Shown piece by piece: positions 33,075-40,515 of a stretch of 52,317 nt of DNA (its first letter is position 1; every line of letters begins with the position of its first letter). The notes beneath the pieces are model-generated. The model made no database searches and was not told the origin of the DNA. It worked only from the letters and a program-made list of their open reading frames with translations. A program made the translations under genes and the position numbers. Origin of the DNA: an uncultured Verrucomicrobiales bacterium (GTDB lineage: Bacteria; Verrucomicrobiota; Verrucomicrobiia; Verrucomicrobiales; Akkermansiaceae). The stretch spans positions 1-52,317 of the forward strand of contig CALBVY010000020.1 in assembly GCA_937969495.1 (NCBI GenBank), read 5' to 3'.

Positions 33075-33119
33075 GCCGATGTATTTCGGCTATTTGGGTA
33101 TGCCCAAATTTGCGTTTTT
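33075..33119 (+). promoter_or_regulatory. Two leader hairpins, the second attenuator-like
   Basis: GCCGA/TCGGC (33075-33079 with 33086-33090) is followed by a perfect 7-bp stem ATTTGGG/CCCAAAT (33092-33098 with 33103-33109) and, 5 bases later, TTTTT at 33115-33119. The second hairpin resembles a weak terminator located inside the 5' leader, so attenuation is possible. Confidence 0.35.
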
Positions 33120-33207
33120 CAGTTTTTGCTCTGCGTAGTAATTCGCTTTGTAGGTGAAAGCTGAGATGCGTGATTAACTTCATAATTTCACACTGATATT
33201 CCAAGGA

Positions 33208-36200
33208 ATGAATCCAGATAGAGCAACTCTTAATTTTCTCAATAGTTTTCCAGAAAATGCCCGTACGCGTGGTGACTCACTTCAAGAAGAGGGTGCTGTT
33301 ACGCAGATTTTTGGTAATCACCTCTTTATTCAAGGTCGTGTGGAGGATTCCACAGGGACTTTTCGCACCAGCTTGAGGCTGCAAGGTAACCGTTGGTTCG
33401 GTAGCTGCACGGCAGAGGATGAACTGGTCGCTGGTGCTTGTATGTATGCCACTATGGTAGAGCGTATGCACCGGGGTGAAGATCTGCCAGAGAGTCCTAA
33501 TGAATTTGATGATACTCCGATTATTGATGTCATTGAGGAAAAGCTTGGTCGGGAACTCGATGATAAAGAGGCGGACTTCATTGGTAAAGTTGAGAAGCGT
33601 TATCGCCGTTACGTGATTGAGGGAGAGATCCATGATCATGATATGGTGCGTCTTAACCCTCGCTGGGAAATCATTAGCTATGATCCACTGGAGCTTTGGC
33701 CAATGCCTCCAGGAGATATTTTGGAATTTTGGAACTATATCGCCTACGCATTTTATAAAAAGAAACTTCCTTATCCTGAGTTCCTTAATGCAGTCACGGA
33801 TCTAGAAGCTGTGCAGAAAAAAATGCAGGAGTGGGAGCGTGAGCGTGAAGTGGCCGAGTGGTATGATCGTATTGAGAGTGTCAATGAGCGACCTCCCCTT
33901 GATCAGCCACAGCACGTAAAGTTTCGTCTACTGTCTACCATTAATGAAGCTCGGGTAGAGTATCAGGAAGCTGAAGGCTGGATGCCCCTGCGTGAAAAGG
34001 GAGATATTGAACGCTTTGTCAGTCTTTTTGATGATTCAGCTCTTCGTATGGATGCCTCCAGTCAGCTAATTTGGGAGCAGTTTCTCACCTTTTATAAAAA
34101 GGATGCCGATGCGCGGATTGATCTTGATGATGAGGATGCTTGCCGGTTCATGAACCGCATTTTCCGTCAGCCAGCATTGAAGGGCTACGTGGTAAACCTC
34201 GATGAGCGTGAGTTTAAAGTTGTTGATAAGCCGTTGAAGTGGATCTGTGAAGATGATCCTTATGCTCCAGATAGTTTTGCTCTACAGTTAGTTACTTCCG
34301 CTGGTGAGTATGTAACGCACTCAGTGCGTTTGTTGCCAGGTAGAGAGGTTCTTTATCAATCTGATGAGACAGTGTTCCCTGGTCCACCTCGTTGGCTTTC
34401 AGAGACCGATGTTCAACCTCGTTACCACATTCCTAAGGATGTTATCGATAGCTTGGAGGGGGTTGAGTTTCTCCGTAAAGTGGGGGCTTCATTACCCGAG
34501 TCTCTGCGTAAGCGTGTGACAGATCTTGATCTTTATCCGCGCTTTAAGATGAAAATCGAGCAGGGTCTAACCGCTGCTGAAACGGAGCACTTAGTGATAG
34601 ATGTCCGTGCGCTTGAGAAAAAAGAGCGCCGCGAGGAGAAACGGATCAAAGATCAGTGGGAGCTTGTCGAGCAGCAGCCTGTTAAGGGTAAGCAGCTACT
34701 GCGTTTTGCCCGTGAAGATCTCTACCCAGTGCCCTCGCTGCTCGCCCATATGGGGCTGACTTACGATGAGAAGCTAGATGCATTCAAGTCACGTATCACT
34801 AAGCTTTTCCCTGAAAAATTTGCTGAATGGGCCAAGAATCTTCCTGAGTCTTTAGTCACGGAGATGGATGGAAAACTGCAGACCTTGCTGGCAGACCCTG
34901 TCACCGCGGCGATCCGTTTTGAGGTGGTTAATCAGGAGATTGATTGGTTTGATCTACGTATTGTCATTGATGTTGAGGGTGTGACGCTCAGTAATGCTCA
35001 GATTCGTTCGCTGGTAGCAGCGCGTGGTGGCTATGTTCGTATGGACGATGGCGGCTGGATGAGGTTAGAGATTAAACTGGATGCGGATCAGCGTGATGCC
35101 GTTACTCGCCTTGGTCTTGATCCCTTTGATCTTACTGGTGAAACTCACCGTATGCATGCTCTTCAGCTGGCCGATCCTAAAGCCGCTGAGGTATTTGATC
35201 CCAAGGCATGGAAGAGAATCAAGGATCGCTCTCGCGAGATTCAGCTTGAGGTGGATGTGCCTGTGCCGGCGGGGCTGAACGCCACATTGCGTCCGTATCA
35301 GGTGGATGGTTTCCGTTTCCTTGCCTATCTTGCAGTGAACCGTTTTGGAGGCTTGTTAGCGGATGATATGGGGCTGGGTAAAACAATCCAGTCGATCACC
35401 TATCTGCTCTGGCTTCGTGAAGAGGAGGCTAAGAAACACGGTGGGGATATGTCTAAGGTGCCGCCATCATTGGTGGTTTGCCCTAAATCTGTTATTGATG
35501 TTTGGCACTCGGAAACAGAGAAGTTTGCTCCTGAAATTCGTGTTAAAATATTACGCACGCGCGATGATCTCGATCTGAAAATACTGGAAGAAGAGGTGGA
35601 TCTCTTTGTCCTGAACTACGCTCAATTACGCCTCTGCGGTGAGGAGTTAGCGAAGGTGAAGTGGTTGACCTCCATTCTTGATGAAGGTCAGCAAATTAAA
35701 AACCCAGACTCCAAGGCAGCCAAGGCTGCGCGTGATCTCAACTCCATGAATCGATTGGTGCTCACTGGTACTCCTATTGAGAACCGCCTTATGGATATGT
35801 GGTCGTTGATGTCCTTTGCCATGCCGGGTGTTCTAGGTAGTCGTGCCTATTTCAAAAAACGCTTTGATAAGCGTAAAGACCCCAGTGCTCAGAGTCGCCT
35901 AGCATCACGCTTGCGTCCATTCCTGTTACGCCGGACCAAGCTTCAGGTGGCTAAAGATCTCCCGCCAAGAACAGAGGAGGAGGTATTTGCCGAAATGGAG
36001 AGCGTGCAATCTGAGATGTATAAGGCAGAGCTGAAGCGTATTCAGAAAGCTCTGTTAGGATTTGAATCTGATGAGGCTGTGAAGAAAAACTCCTTTGCTA
36101 TCCTTCAGGGGCTGATGCGCTTGCGCCAGATTTGCTGTCACCCTGGCTTAATTGATCCTAAGTTCCTCAAGGAGGAAAGTGCTAAGATGAATGCTCTGTT

Positions 36201-36852
36201 CTATTTGTTAGATCAGTTGCGTGAAGAGGGTCATAAGGTGCTCGTATTCTCTCAGTTTGTTTCGATGCTGGATATTATCAAGGCGCGTCTTGAGGTAGAA
36301 AGTCGCCCATTCCACTATCTGACAGGTCAGACAAAAGATCGTAAGGGGGAAATTGAAAGCTTCCAGACGACTAAAGATCCATCCGTATTCATGCTTTCCC
36401 TGAAGGCTGGTGGAGCGGGTTTGAACCTTACCTCGGCATCCTACGTGATTCTTTATGATCCATGGTGGAACCCTGCTGTGGAGAATCAGGCGATCGACCG
36501 TACCCACCGTATTGGCCAGAAGAATAAGGTGATAGCCTACCGCTTGCTTACACGTGAGACGGTGGAGGAGAAGATCCGGGTGCTTCAGCACCAGAAAACT
36601 CAGCTAGTGACTAACGTGCTAGGGGATGAAGGTTTTGCTAGTAGTCTTGGTATGGATGACTTGGCCTTTATTCTGGGTACTGGTGATGGTGGCTTTGATG
36701 AAGATGATTCTGCTGATGAGAAGCCAGCTTCCAAAAGAAAGGGTAGCATCATTGATGTCGAGGTCTCCGATGTCGATAAGGCGGATGCTGCGGCTAAGAA
36801 AGCCGCGAAAAAAGTGGCTAAGAAGGCCGCTAAAAAAGCGAGTAAGAAGTAA
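33208..36852 (+). CDS. SNF2-family DEAD/DEAH helicase with SWIM-like N-terminus and Lys/Ala tail
   Basis: This large protein (1214 residues) is a bacterial SNF2 ATPase. Residues 1-100 resemble the SWIM-type region common in bacterial SNF2 proteins. The long middle (to about 690) is family-specific. The helicase core begins at LRPYQVDGFRFLAYL: Walker A is DDMGLGKTIQ (about 720), the DExx box reads LDEGQ (usual DEAQ, about 825), then LVLTGTPIENR. The C-terminal helicase lobe has KVLVFSQFVSMLDII, LSLKAGGAGLNLTSASYVI and DRTHRIGQ. The last 25 residues are a histone-H1-like KKAAKK repeat tail, presumably for DNA binding. It acts on DNA or DNA-bound complexes; its cellular role is unknown. A 10-bp hairpin follows the gene. 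Confidence 0.93.
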   Translation: MNPDRATLNFLNSFPENARTRGDSLQEEGAVTQIFGNHLFIQGRVEDSTGTFRTSLRLQGNRWFGSCTAEDELVAGACMYATMVERMHRGEDLPESPNEFDDTPIIDVIEEKLGRELDDKEADFIGKVEKRYRRYVIEGEIHDHDMVRLNPRWEIISYDPLELWPMPPGDILEFWNYIAYAFYKKKLPYPEFLNAVTDLEAVQKKMQEWEREREVAEWYDRIESVNERPPLDQPQHVKFRLLSTINEARVEYQEAEGWMPLREKGDIERFVSLFDDSALRMDASSQLIWEQFLTFYKKDADARIDLDDEDACRFMNRIFRQPALKGYVVNLDEREFKVVDKPLKWICEDDPYAPDSFALQLVTSAGEYVTHSVRLLPGREVLYQSDETVFPGPPRWLSETDVQPRYHIPKDVIDSLEGVEFLRKVGASLPESLRKRVTDLDLYPRFKMKIEQGLTAAETEHLVIDVRALEKKERREEKRIKDQWELVEQQPVKGKQLLRFAREDLYPVPSLLAHMGLTYDEKLDAFKSRITKLFPEKFAEWAKNLPESLVTEMDGKLQTLLADPVTAAIRFEVVNQEIDWFDLRIVIDVEGVTLSNAQIRSLVAARGGYVRMDDGGWMRLEIKLDADQRDAVTRLGLDPFDLTGETHRMHALQLADPKAAEVFDPKAWKRIKDRSREIQLEVDVPVPAGLNATLRPYQVDGFRFLAYLAVNRFGGLLADDMGLGKTIQSITYLLWLREEEAKKHGGDMSKVPPSLVVCPKSVIDVWHSETEKFAPEIRVKILRTRDDLDLKILEEEVDLFVLNYAQLRLCGEELAKVKWLTSILDEGQQIKNPDSKAAKAARDLNSMNRLVLTGTPIENRLMDMWSLMSFAMPGVLGSRAYFKKRFDKRKDPSAQSRLASRLRPFLLRRTKLQVAKDLPPRTEEEVFAEMESVQSEMYKAELKRIQKALLGFESDEAVKKNSFAILQGLMRLRQICCHPGLIDPKFLKEESAKMNALFYLLDQLREEGHKVLVFSQFVSMLDIIKARLEVESRPFHYLTGQTKDRKGEIESFQTTKDPSVFMLSLKAGGAGLNLTSASYVILYDPWWNPAVENQAIDRTHRIGQKNKVIAYRLLTRETVEEKIRVLQHQKTQLVTNVLGDEGFASSLGMDDLAFILGTGDGGFDEDDSADEKPASKRKGSIIDVEVSDVDKADAAAKKAAKKVAKKAAKKASKK

Positions 36853-36874
36853 TTGGATCAATTCAGTGTCTTGT

Positions 36875-36904
36875 GTCTCACTCTTATCATTCATAGAGTG
36901 AGAC
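36875..36904 (+). terminator. Hairpin after the SNF2 gene, U-poor terminator candidate
   Basis: A perfect 10-bp stem (36875-36884 with 36895-36904, loop of 10) stands 22 bases after the stop codon. There is no T run, so it may work as an RNA-stabilising 3' hairpin or a Rho-associated end. Confidence 0.45.
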
Positions 36905-36950
36905 GGGATCTACTATTTGCGCCGATTAGGAAACCGTGTATCCTTTAGCA

Positions 36951-37184
36951 ATGAAAAGTTTACTCGTTTTACTTGCTGCGCTTTTTAGCGTGATCTACCT
37001 GATTAATCCTGGTGCAGGTTTTATTGAGCTATTACCAGATAATATCCCTTTTATTGGGAATCTGGATGAAGCCACGGCTACCGCTATTCTTCTAGCATGT
37101 GCTCGTTATTTTGGCTGGGATATAAGTAACTTCTTTGGCCGGAAAGGTGACGAGAAAGATGACTCGGCTATTGATGTGAAATAG
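36951..37184 (+). CDS. YkvA/DUF1232-like small membrane protein
   Basis: The 77-residue protein has an N-terminal membrane helix (MKSLLVLLAALFSVIYLI) and the DUF1232 pattern of Leu-Pro-Asp-x-Ile-Pro followed by Gly-x-Leu-Asp (ELLPDNIPFIGNLDEATA), then a second hydrophobic helix and a charged tail. Family function is unknown. The frame is open to a GTG at 36936, but the ATG at 36951 starts directly at the hydrophobic helix. It precedes the ExbD-like gene by 42 bases. Confidence 0.7.
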   Translation: MKSLLVLLAALFSVIYLINPGAGFIELLPDNIPFIGNLDEATATAILLACARYFGWDISNFFGRKGDEKDDSAIDVK

Positions 37185-37226
37185 CCTAATTTCTCGTTGT
37201 TTTCATGCGTTTCAACTTATGAAACC

Positions 37227-37676
37227 ATGAAAAAACATCACCACCTGCGTGCCAATCAATCACCCACTTTAGACGAGCCGAAGTTAGAGATTTCATCTCT
37301 CATCGATGTTTGTTTTCTCTTGTTGATCTATTTTCTCGTCACCACCACCATCCAGCCGCGTGAGCAGGATCTGAGCACTTATGTGCCTGGGGCAAGTCAA
37401 ACTCCAGTTTTGCTGTCGCCGATGGTTATAGAAATAATGCAGAATGGAAAAGTGGTGGTTAATCCTGGTGATGCTGCTGAAACTTATGATTCAGATGTCT
37501 CTCAGCGTACACTCCCTCAGCTTGAGGGGAGGTTGCGTATGCTTTCAGGCTGGGGAGCATCGCATGCCCCTAAAGTACTTTTAAAAGTGCATGATGAAGT
37601 GTATCAGCAGCGTTATATCGATGTTGTTAATTGTCTCGCAGGTGCTGGGATCAAGAGTATTGCTCTGGTCGATTAA
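37227..37676 (+). CDS. ExbD/TolR-like biopolymer transport protein, solitary
   Basis: The 149-residue protein has a short basic N-terminus (MKKHHHLRANQSP), then PKLEISSLIDVCFLLLIYFLVTTTIQ, the characteristic ExbD/TolR membrane helix with the conserved Asp in LIDVCFLLLIYFL, and a periplasmic domain that ends in the usual beta-alpha pattern (VLLKVHDEVYQQRYIDVVNCLAGAGIKSIALVD). ExbD/TolR proteins work with an ExbB/TolQ motor subunit to use proton motive force. No ExbB or TonB gene is adjacent, so its partner must be encoded elsewhere. The ATG at 37227 is chosen over the upstream ATT/ATG region because the family starts there. Confidence 0.85.
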   Translation: MKKHHHLRANQSPTLDEPKLEISSLIDVCFLLLIYFLVTTTIQPREQDLSTYVPGASQTPVLLSPMVIEIMQNGKVVVNPGDAAETYDSDVSQRTLPQLEGRLRMLSGWGASHAPKVLLKVHDEVYQQRYIDVVNCLAGAGIKSIALVD

Positions 37677-37748
37677 GCTCGAGCTATGTCTTATTGAAAC
37701 CCAATCATTTACAGCATAAATAGCGATGATTGACAGGTGTCCGAAGAA

Positions 37749-37777
37749 TTGTCATCTCAATGTAATTACATTATAGC
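37749..37777 (+). promoter_or_regulatory. Candidate promoter of the prepilin-like gene cluster
   Basis: TTGTCA at 37749-37754 and TATAGC at 37772-37777 with a 17-base spacer form a good sigma-70 promoter. Between them lies the palindrome TGTAATTACA (37761-37770), a possible operator. Confidence 0.5.
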
Positions 37778-37861
37778 TTGCAGTCTGGATAAAAATAGAC
37801 TACGAATAGTGAAAAGAAGCTTCCATCGATAGAGGAACTTTATACCCTTTTTATCACACAT

Positions 37862-38611
37862 ATGAACTATTTTTCTACCTGCAACACCGTTGTGCGTGCT
37901 CATTTTCCAGTGCGTGGCAAGTCTATTCAACTGCACGCTAAACGCTCGCATGCTGCATTTACTCTGGTGGAAATGCTAGTGGTGATCACCATTATTGGAG
38001 TCTTGTTGACGGTGGGTGCACTGGGACTTCGTAATCTTTCCAAGTCGAGCGGTGTTTCTGCGGGTGTGCCTCTAGCAGAAGCTGTTTTTGCGGAGGCGCG
38101 TGGCTTATCCTCCGGCACTGGCGGTGCTTCACGAGTTTTAATTGCTGCAGACCCTGATGATAATGATAGGTATTTACGTTACATGCTCGTTGTCTATCAA
38201 TCTGAATCAGGGCGATGGGTGGCTGCTAGCCGTGGTATTTATCTCCCTAAGGGTGTGTATTTAAGCCAGAATTTCAGTTACCTCGACCATGCTGGAGAGA
38301 CTGGTGGTATCCCCTCTGAAAACCATCAGGTTTACTCCAGTGATACGGGTGGATCTAGTAATACTAATCTCTCTGGAGCGTATTTCTACTACCAATTCAA
38401 CTCAGAGGGTAATGCTGCTAACCCTGGTGCCAGTTTCATTGTTGGCACGGGAAACAAACCGCCTGGAGCAAGTAATCCTAAAGTTGGATCAGGAAGTGGT
38501 GTGGCTAACTTCGGCGGTTTTATGGTTTGGAAAAAAGGAACCACCTCGATATTCCGCCATCCAGATCAAATGAACATCCCAAGTGAGATCAAAGGTGGCG
38601 AGGATTTTTAA
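37862..38611 (+). CDS. Prepilin-like protein 1 (type II secretion/pilin N-terminus)
   Basis: The 249-residue protein carries a type IV prepilin-type cleavage and methylation segment, AFTLVEMLVVITIIGVLLTVGALGL, with the Glu at +5 after the cleavage point. It is unusual in having a leader of about 33 residues rather than 6-20, and Ala, not Gly, at -1. The rest is a globular Gly/Ser-rich domain with a YLRYMLVVYQSESGRWVAASRGIYLP stretch. It is the first of three pilin-like genes in a row. Such groups, called Verru_Chthon cassettes in related genomes, lack an adjacent pilus machine. Function is unknown; an extracellular or pseudopilus role is assumed. Confidence 0.75.
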   Translation: MNYFSTCNTVVRAHFPVRGKSIQLHAKRSHAAFTLVEMLVVITIIGVLLTVGALGLRNLSKSSGVSAGVPLAEAVFAEARGLSSGTGGASRVLIAADPDDNDRYLRYMLVVYQSESGRWVAASRGIYLPKGVYLSQNFSYLDHAGETGGIPSENHQVYSSDTGGSSNTNLSGAYFYYQFNSEGNAANPGASFIVGTGNKPPGASNPKVGSGSGVANFGGFMVWKKGTTSIFRHPDQMNIPSEIKGGEDF

Positions 38612-38712
38612 TGGTAAACCTCAACCCAACACTCAACAATTTACTCAGTCAACTAGATCCATTCTACATGCTGGATCAATCCTAGATAATCAATATGAAA
38701 TACAGTGGAAAT

Positions 38713-39420
38713 ATGAAAAAACGTGGATTCACACTTGTGGAGACCGTTATCGCCATGGGCATCATCACCATCATGATCACCGCATTCCTAGCTGCTTTCG
38801 GCCCAGCCGTGCAGGGCATACGTAAGTCCATCTCGGCGAAAGAAGCTAATCGCCTAGCGAGCTCCTTAGAGGCAGAGCTATCCGTGCTGCGCCCTGACGA
38901 GGCCGCGGTTTACTCAACAGCTTTTGAGAAGGCATTTACTTGGATTGAAGATTCTGGAGGAGATACCCAAAATAAAATGGTCTTGCTCTATCAATACCGA
39001 GGAGACCCTAATGCCGTCCGTAAGGATGGGACTCTGAAGCCTGTAACAGATCCTAGTGCAGATGATATCCCAGGAAAAGACTACGTGGTTCAGTCTGTGG
39101 TTCGTCGCTTAGAAGATACTGAAGTTCAGGAAGAGCTACAGCCTAGAGTCGTAGAGGGCCGTGTGTTTTATGTGCGTATGAATCAGCTTATTTTTAATGC
39201 AGATGGTGAGCTTGAGCCGAGTGATCAGCCAGGTGTTGTTCGTGAGCAACAGCCTCCGAATGCAACCATGGATTATACCAATTATCCAGATGCAGTCATA
39301 GCATTAGAGACAGAATTTTACGTAATGAAGAGCAGTCTTTACCCTTATATATCTGATGCTTTTGATATTTCTAAACGAGGTAAGCCTGTCTTTAAGCGTA
39401 ACATCGCAGTGCGCCGCTAA
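38713..39420 (+). CDS. Prepilin-like protein 2
   Basis: The 235-residue protein begins MKKRGFTLVETVIAMGIITIMITAFLAAFGP, a standard prepilin segment with Gly at -1, Phe at +1 and Glu at +5. The mature domain is acidic (SAKEANRLASSLEAELSVLRPDEAAVY) and contains a region rich in Glu/Gln (RRLEDTEVQEELQP). An upstream ATG at 38695 would add six residues. It stands between two similar genes in the same direction with about 100- and 37-base gaps, so the three are probably one operon. The sequence is reminiscent of the type B protein of the Verru_Chthon cassette, but I cannot verify this. Confidence 0.75.
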   Translation: MKKRGFTLVETVIAMGIITIMITAFLAAFGPAVQGIRKSISAKEANRLASSLEAELSVLRPDEAAVYSTAFEKAFTWIEDSGGDTQNKMVLLYQYRGDPNAVRKDGTLKPVTDPSADDIPGKDYVVQSVVRRLEDTEVQEELQPRVVEGRVFYVRMNQLIFNADGELEPSDQPGVVREQQPPNATMDYTNYPDAVIALETEFYVMKSSLYPYISDAFDISKRGKPVFKRNIAVRR

Positions 39421-39457
39421 ATCGATTGTCTGATAGCCATTTAACAAAATCTAATTG

Positions 39458-40396
39458 ATGAATATAAAAAAACTCCACAACAGAAAATCAGGATTTACTC
39501 TCGTAGAGCTTCTCGTGGCCATGGCGATCACCATCGTCTTGTTAGGTATATTAGTTTATATGACTGGTATCTCGATGGATACTTATCGTGACACTCGTAG
39601 CGAGGTGCGCGCATCGCGTCAGGCCAAGGAAGCGATTAACACAATTGCCAAAGACTTCGAGAGTATGGTTGTGAGGCAAGGTGGCAATGATTATGAATGG
39701 CTTTATGCGGGGGCAGAAACGAGCCTTCTTAAGGGGCCATCTGGTAAGGAAATTCCTAACACAAGTCATTTGATCTTTTTCACCGGTGCTACAGATCGCT
39801 ATAACGGCGATATTGGAGGTGGTAATGATAATGGTGGGGATGTCTCAGCGGTGAGTTACCGTCTTGTTTACCGTGATCAAATTTCTGATACAGACGATGA
39901 AACGCACGCGGTGTTTTCACTCTACCGTAATTTGAGTAATCCAGATGATACTTTTGATCACTTGCTGGCTACCGCTAATTTGGAGGAAGCATATACCTCT
40001 CAATTTAATGATGCTGCAGATCTACAGGCTGAGAATTTTCTCGTGGAGAACATTTATGAGTTTTCCGTTACCTTCCTCATTGAAGTGACAGTGGATACAG
40101 CAGGAACTCCAGTTACGCACACGGTGAGGGCGACGATGTCTCCTGGGAATATGCTGGATGAGTTTAATATCACAGGCACAGGTATCGAGTATACTGGTGA
40201 TCTTGAGTTTCCTAGTGGTTCAGGTTTGACCAAAAATCTGATGGAGAGCGGTAGTATCGTGGGGGTAGATATTAGTATTACCGTTCTTAGTGATAAGGGG
40301 CTGACTCTTGCTAAAAGGAGTGCCATTAGCCGTGGAGATCTTATCAGGAAGCATGGCTATCAGTATACGAAGAGTATCGTCACGTCGCGTCCATAG
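39458..40396 (+). CDS. Prepilin-like protein 3
   Basis: The 312-residue protein has a prepilin N-terminus, KSGFTLVELLVAMAITIVLLGILVYMTG, with Gly at -1 and Glu at +5. A coiled segment (EVRASRQAKEAINTIAKDFESMV) and a large beta-rich domain follow. That is the layout of minor pseudopilins of the GspJ/PulJ type and of type C proteins of the Verru_Chthon cassette. The ATG at 39458 is used, since the TTG one codon earlier is not needed. It ends 119 bases before thrS. Confidence 0.75.
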   Translation: MNIKKLHNRKSGFTLVELLVAMAITIVLLGILVYMTGISMDTYRDTRSEVRASRQAKEAINTIAKDFESMVVRQGGNDYEWLYAGAETSLLKGPSGKEIPNTSHLIFFTGATDRYNGDIGGGNDNGGDVSAVSYRLVYRDQISDTDDETHAVFSLYRNLSNPDDTFDHLLATANLEEAYTSQFNDAADLQAENFLVENIYEFSVTFLIEVTVDTAGTPVTHTVRATMSPGNMLDEFNITGTGIEYTGDLEFPSGSGLTKNLMESGSIVGVDISITVLSDKGLTLAKRSAISRGDLIRKHGYQYTKSIVTSRP

Positions 40397-40467
40397 AAAG
40401 AAGCCTCGTAAAGGTATAGACTGTTGTGCTGACTGTCTATTTCATCCGTTCTGTTTTGAATACGCTT

Positions 40468-40494
40468 CTGAAAAAGGTTGCAAATCCTTTTCAG
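40468..40494 (+). promoter_or_regulatory. Hairpin in the thrS leader
   Basis: CTGAAAAAGG pairs with CCTTTTCAG (40486-40494), with one bulged A. It lies 22 bases before the thrS ATG, followed by TGGCTTTTTTGCC. It could be the terminator of the pilin genes or an autoregulatory leader of thrS; the sequence alone does not decide. Confidence 0.35.
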
Positions 40495-40515
40495 TAGTGG
40501 CTTTTTTGCCTCGAC

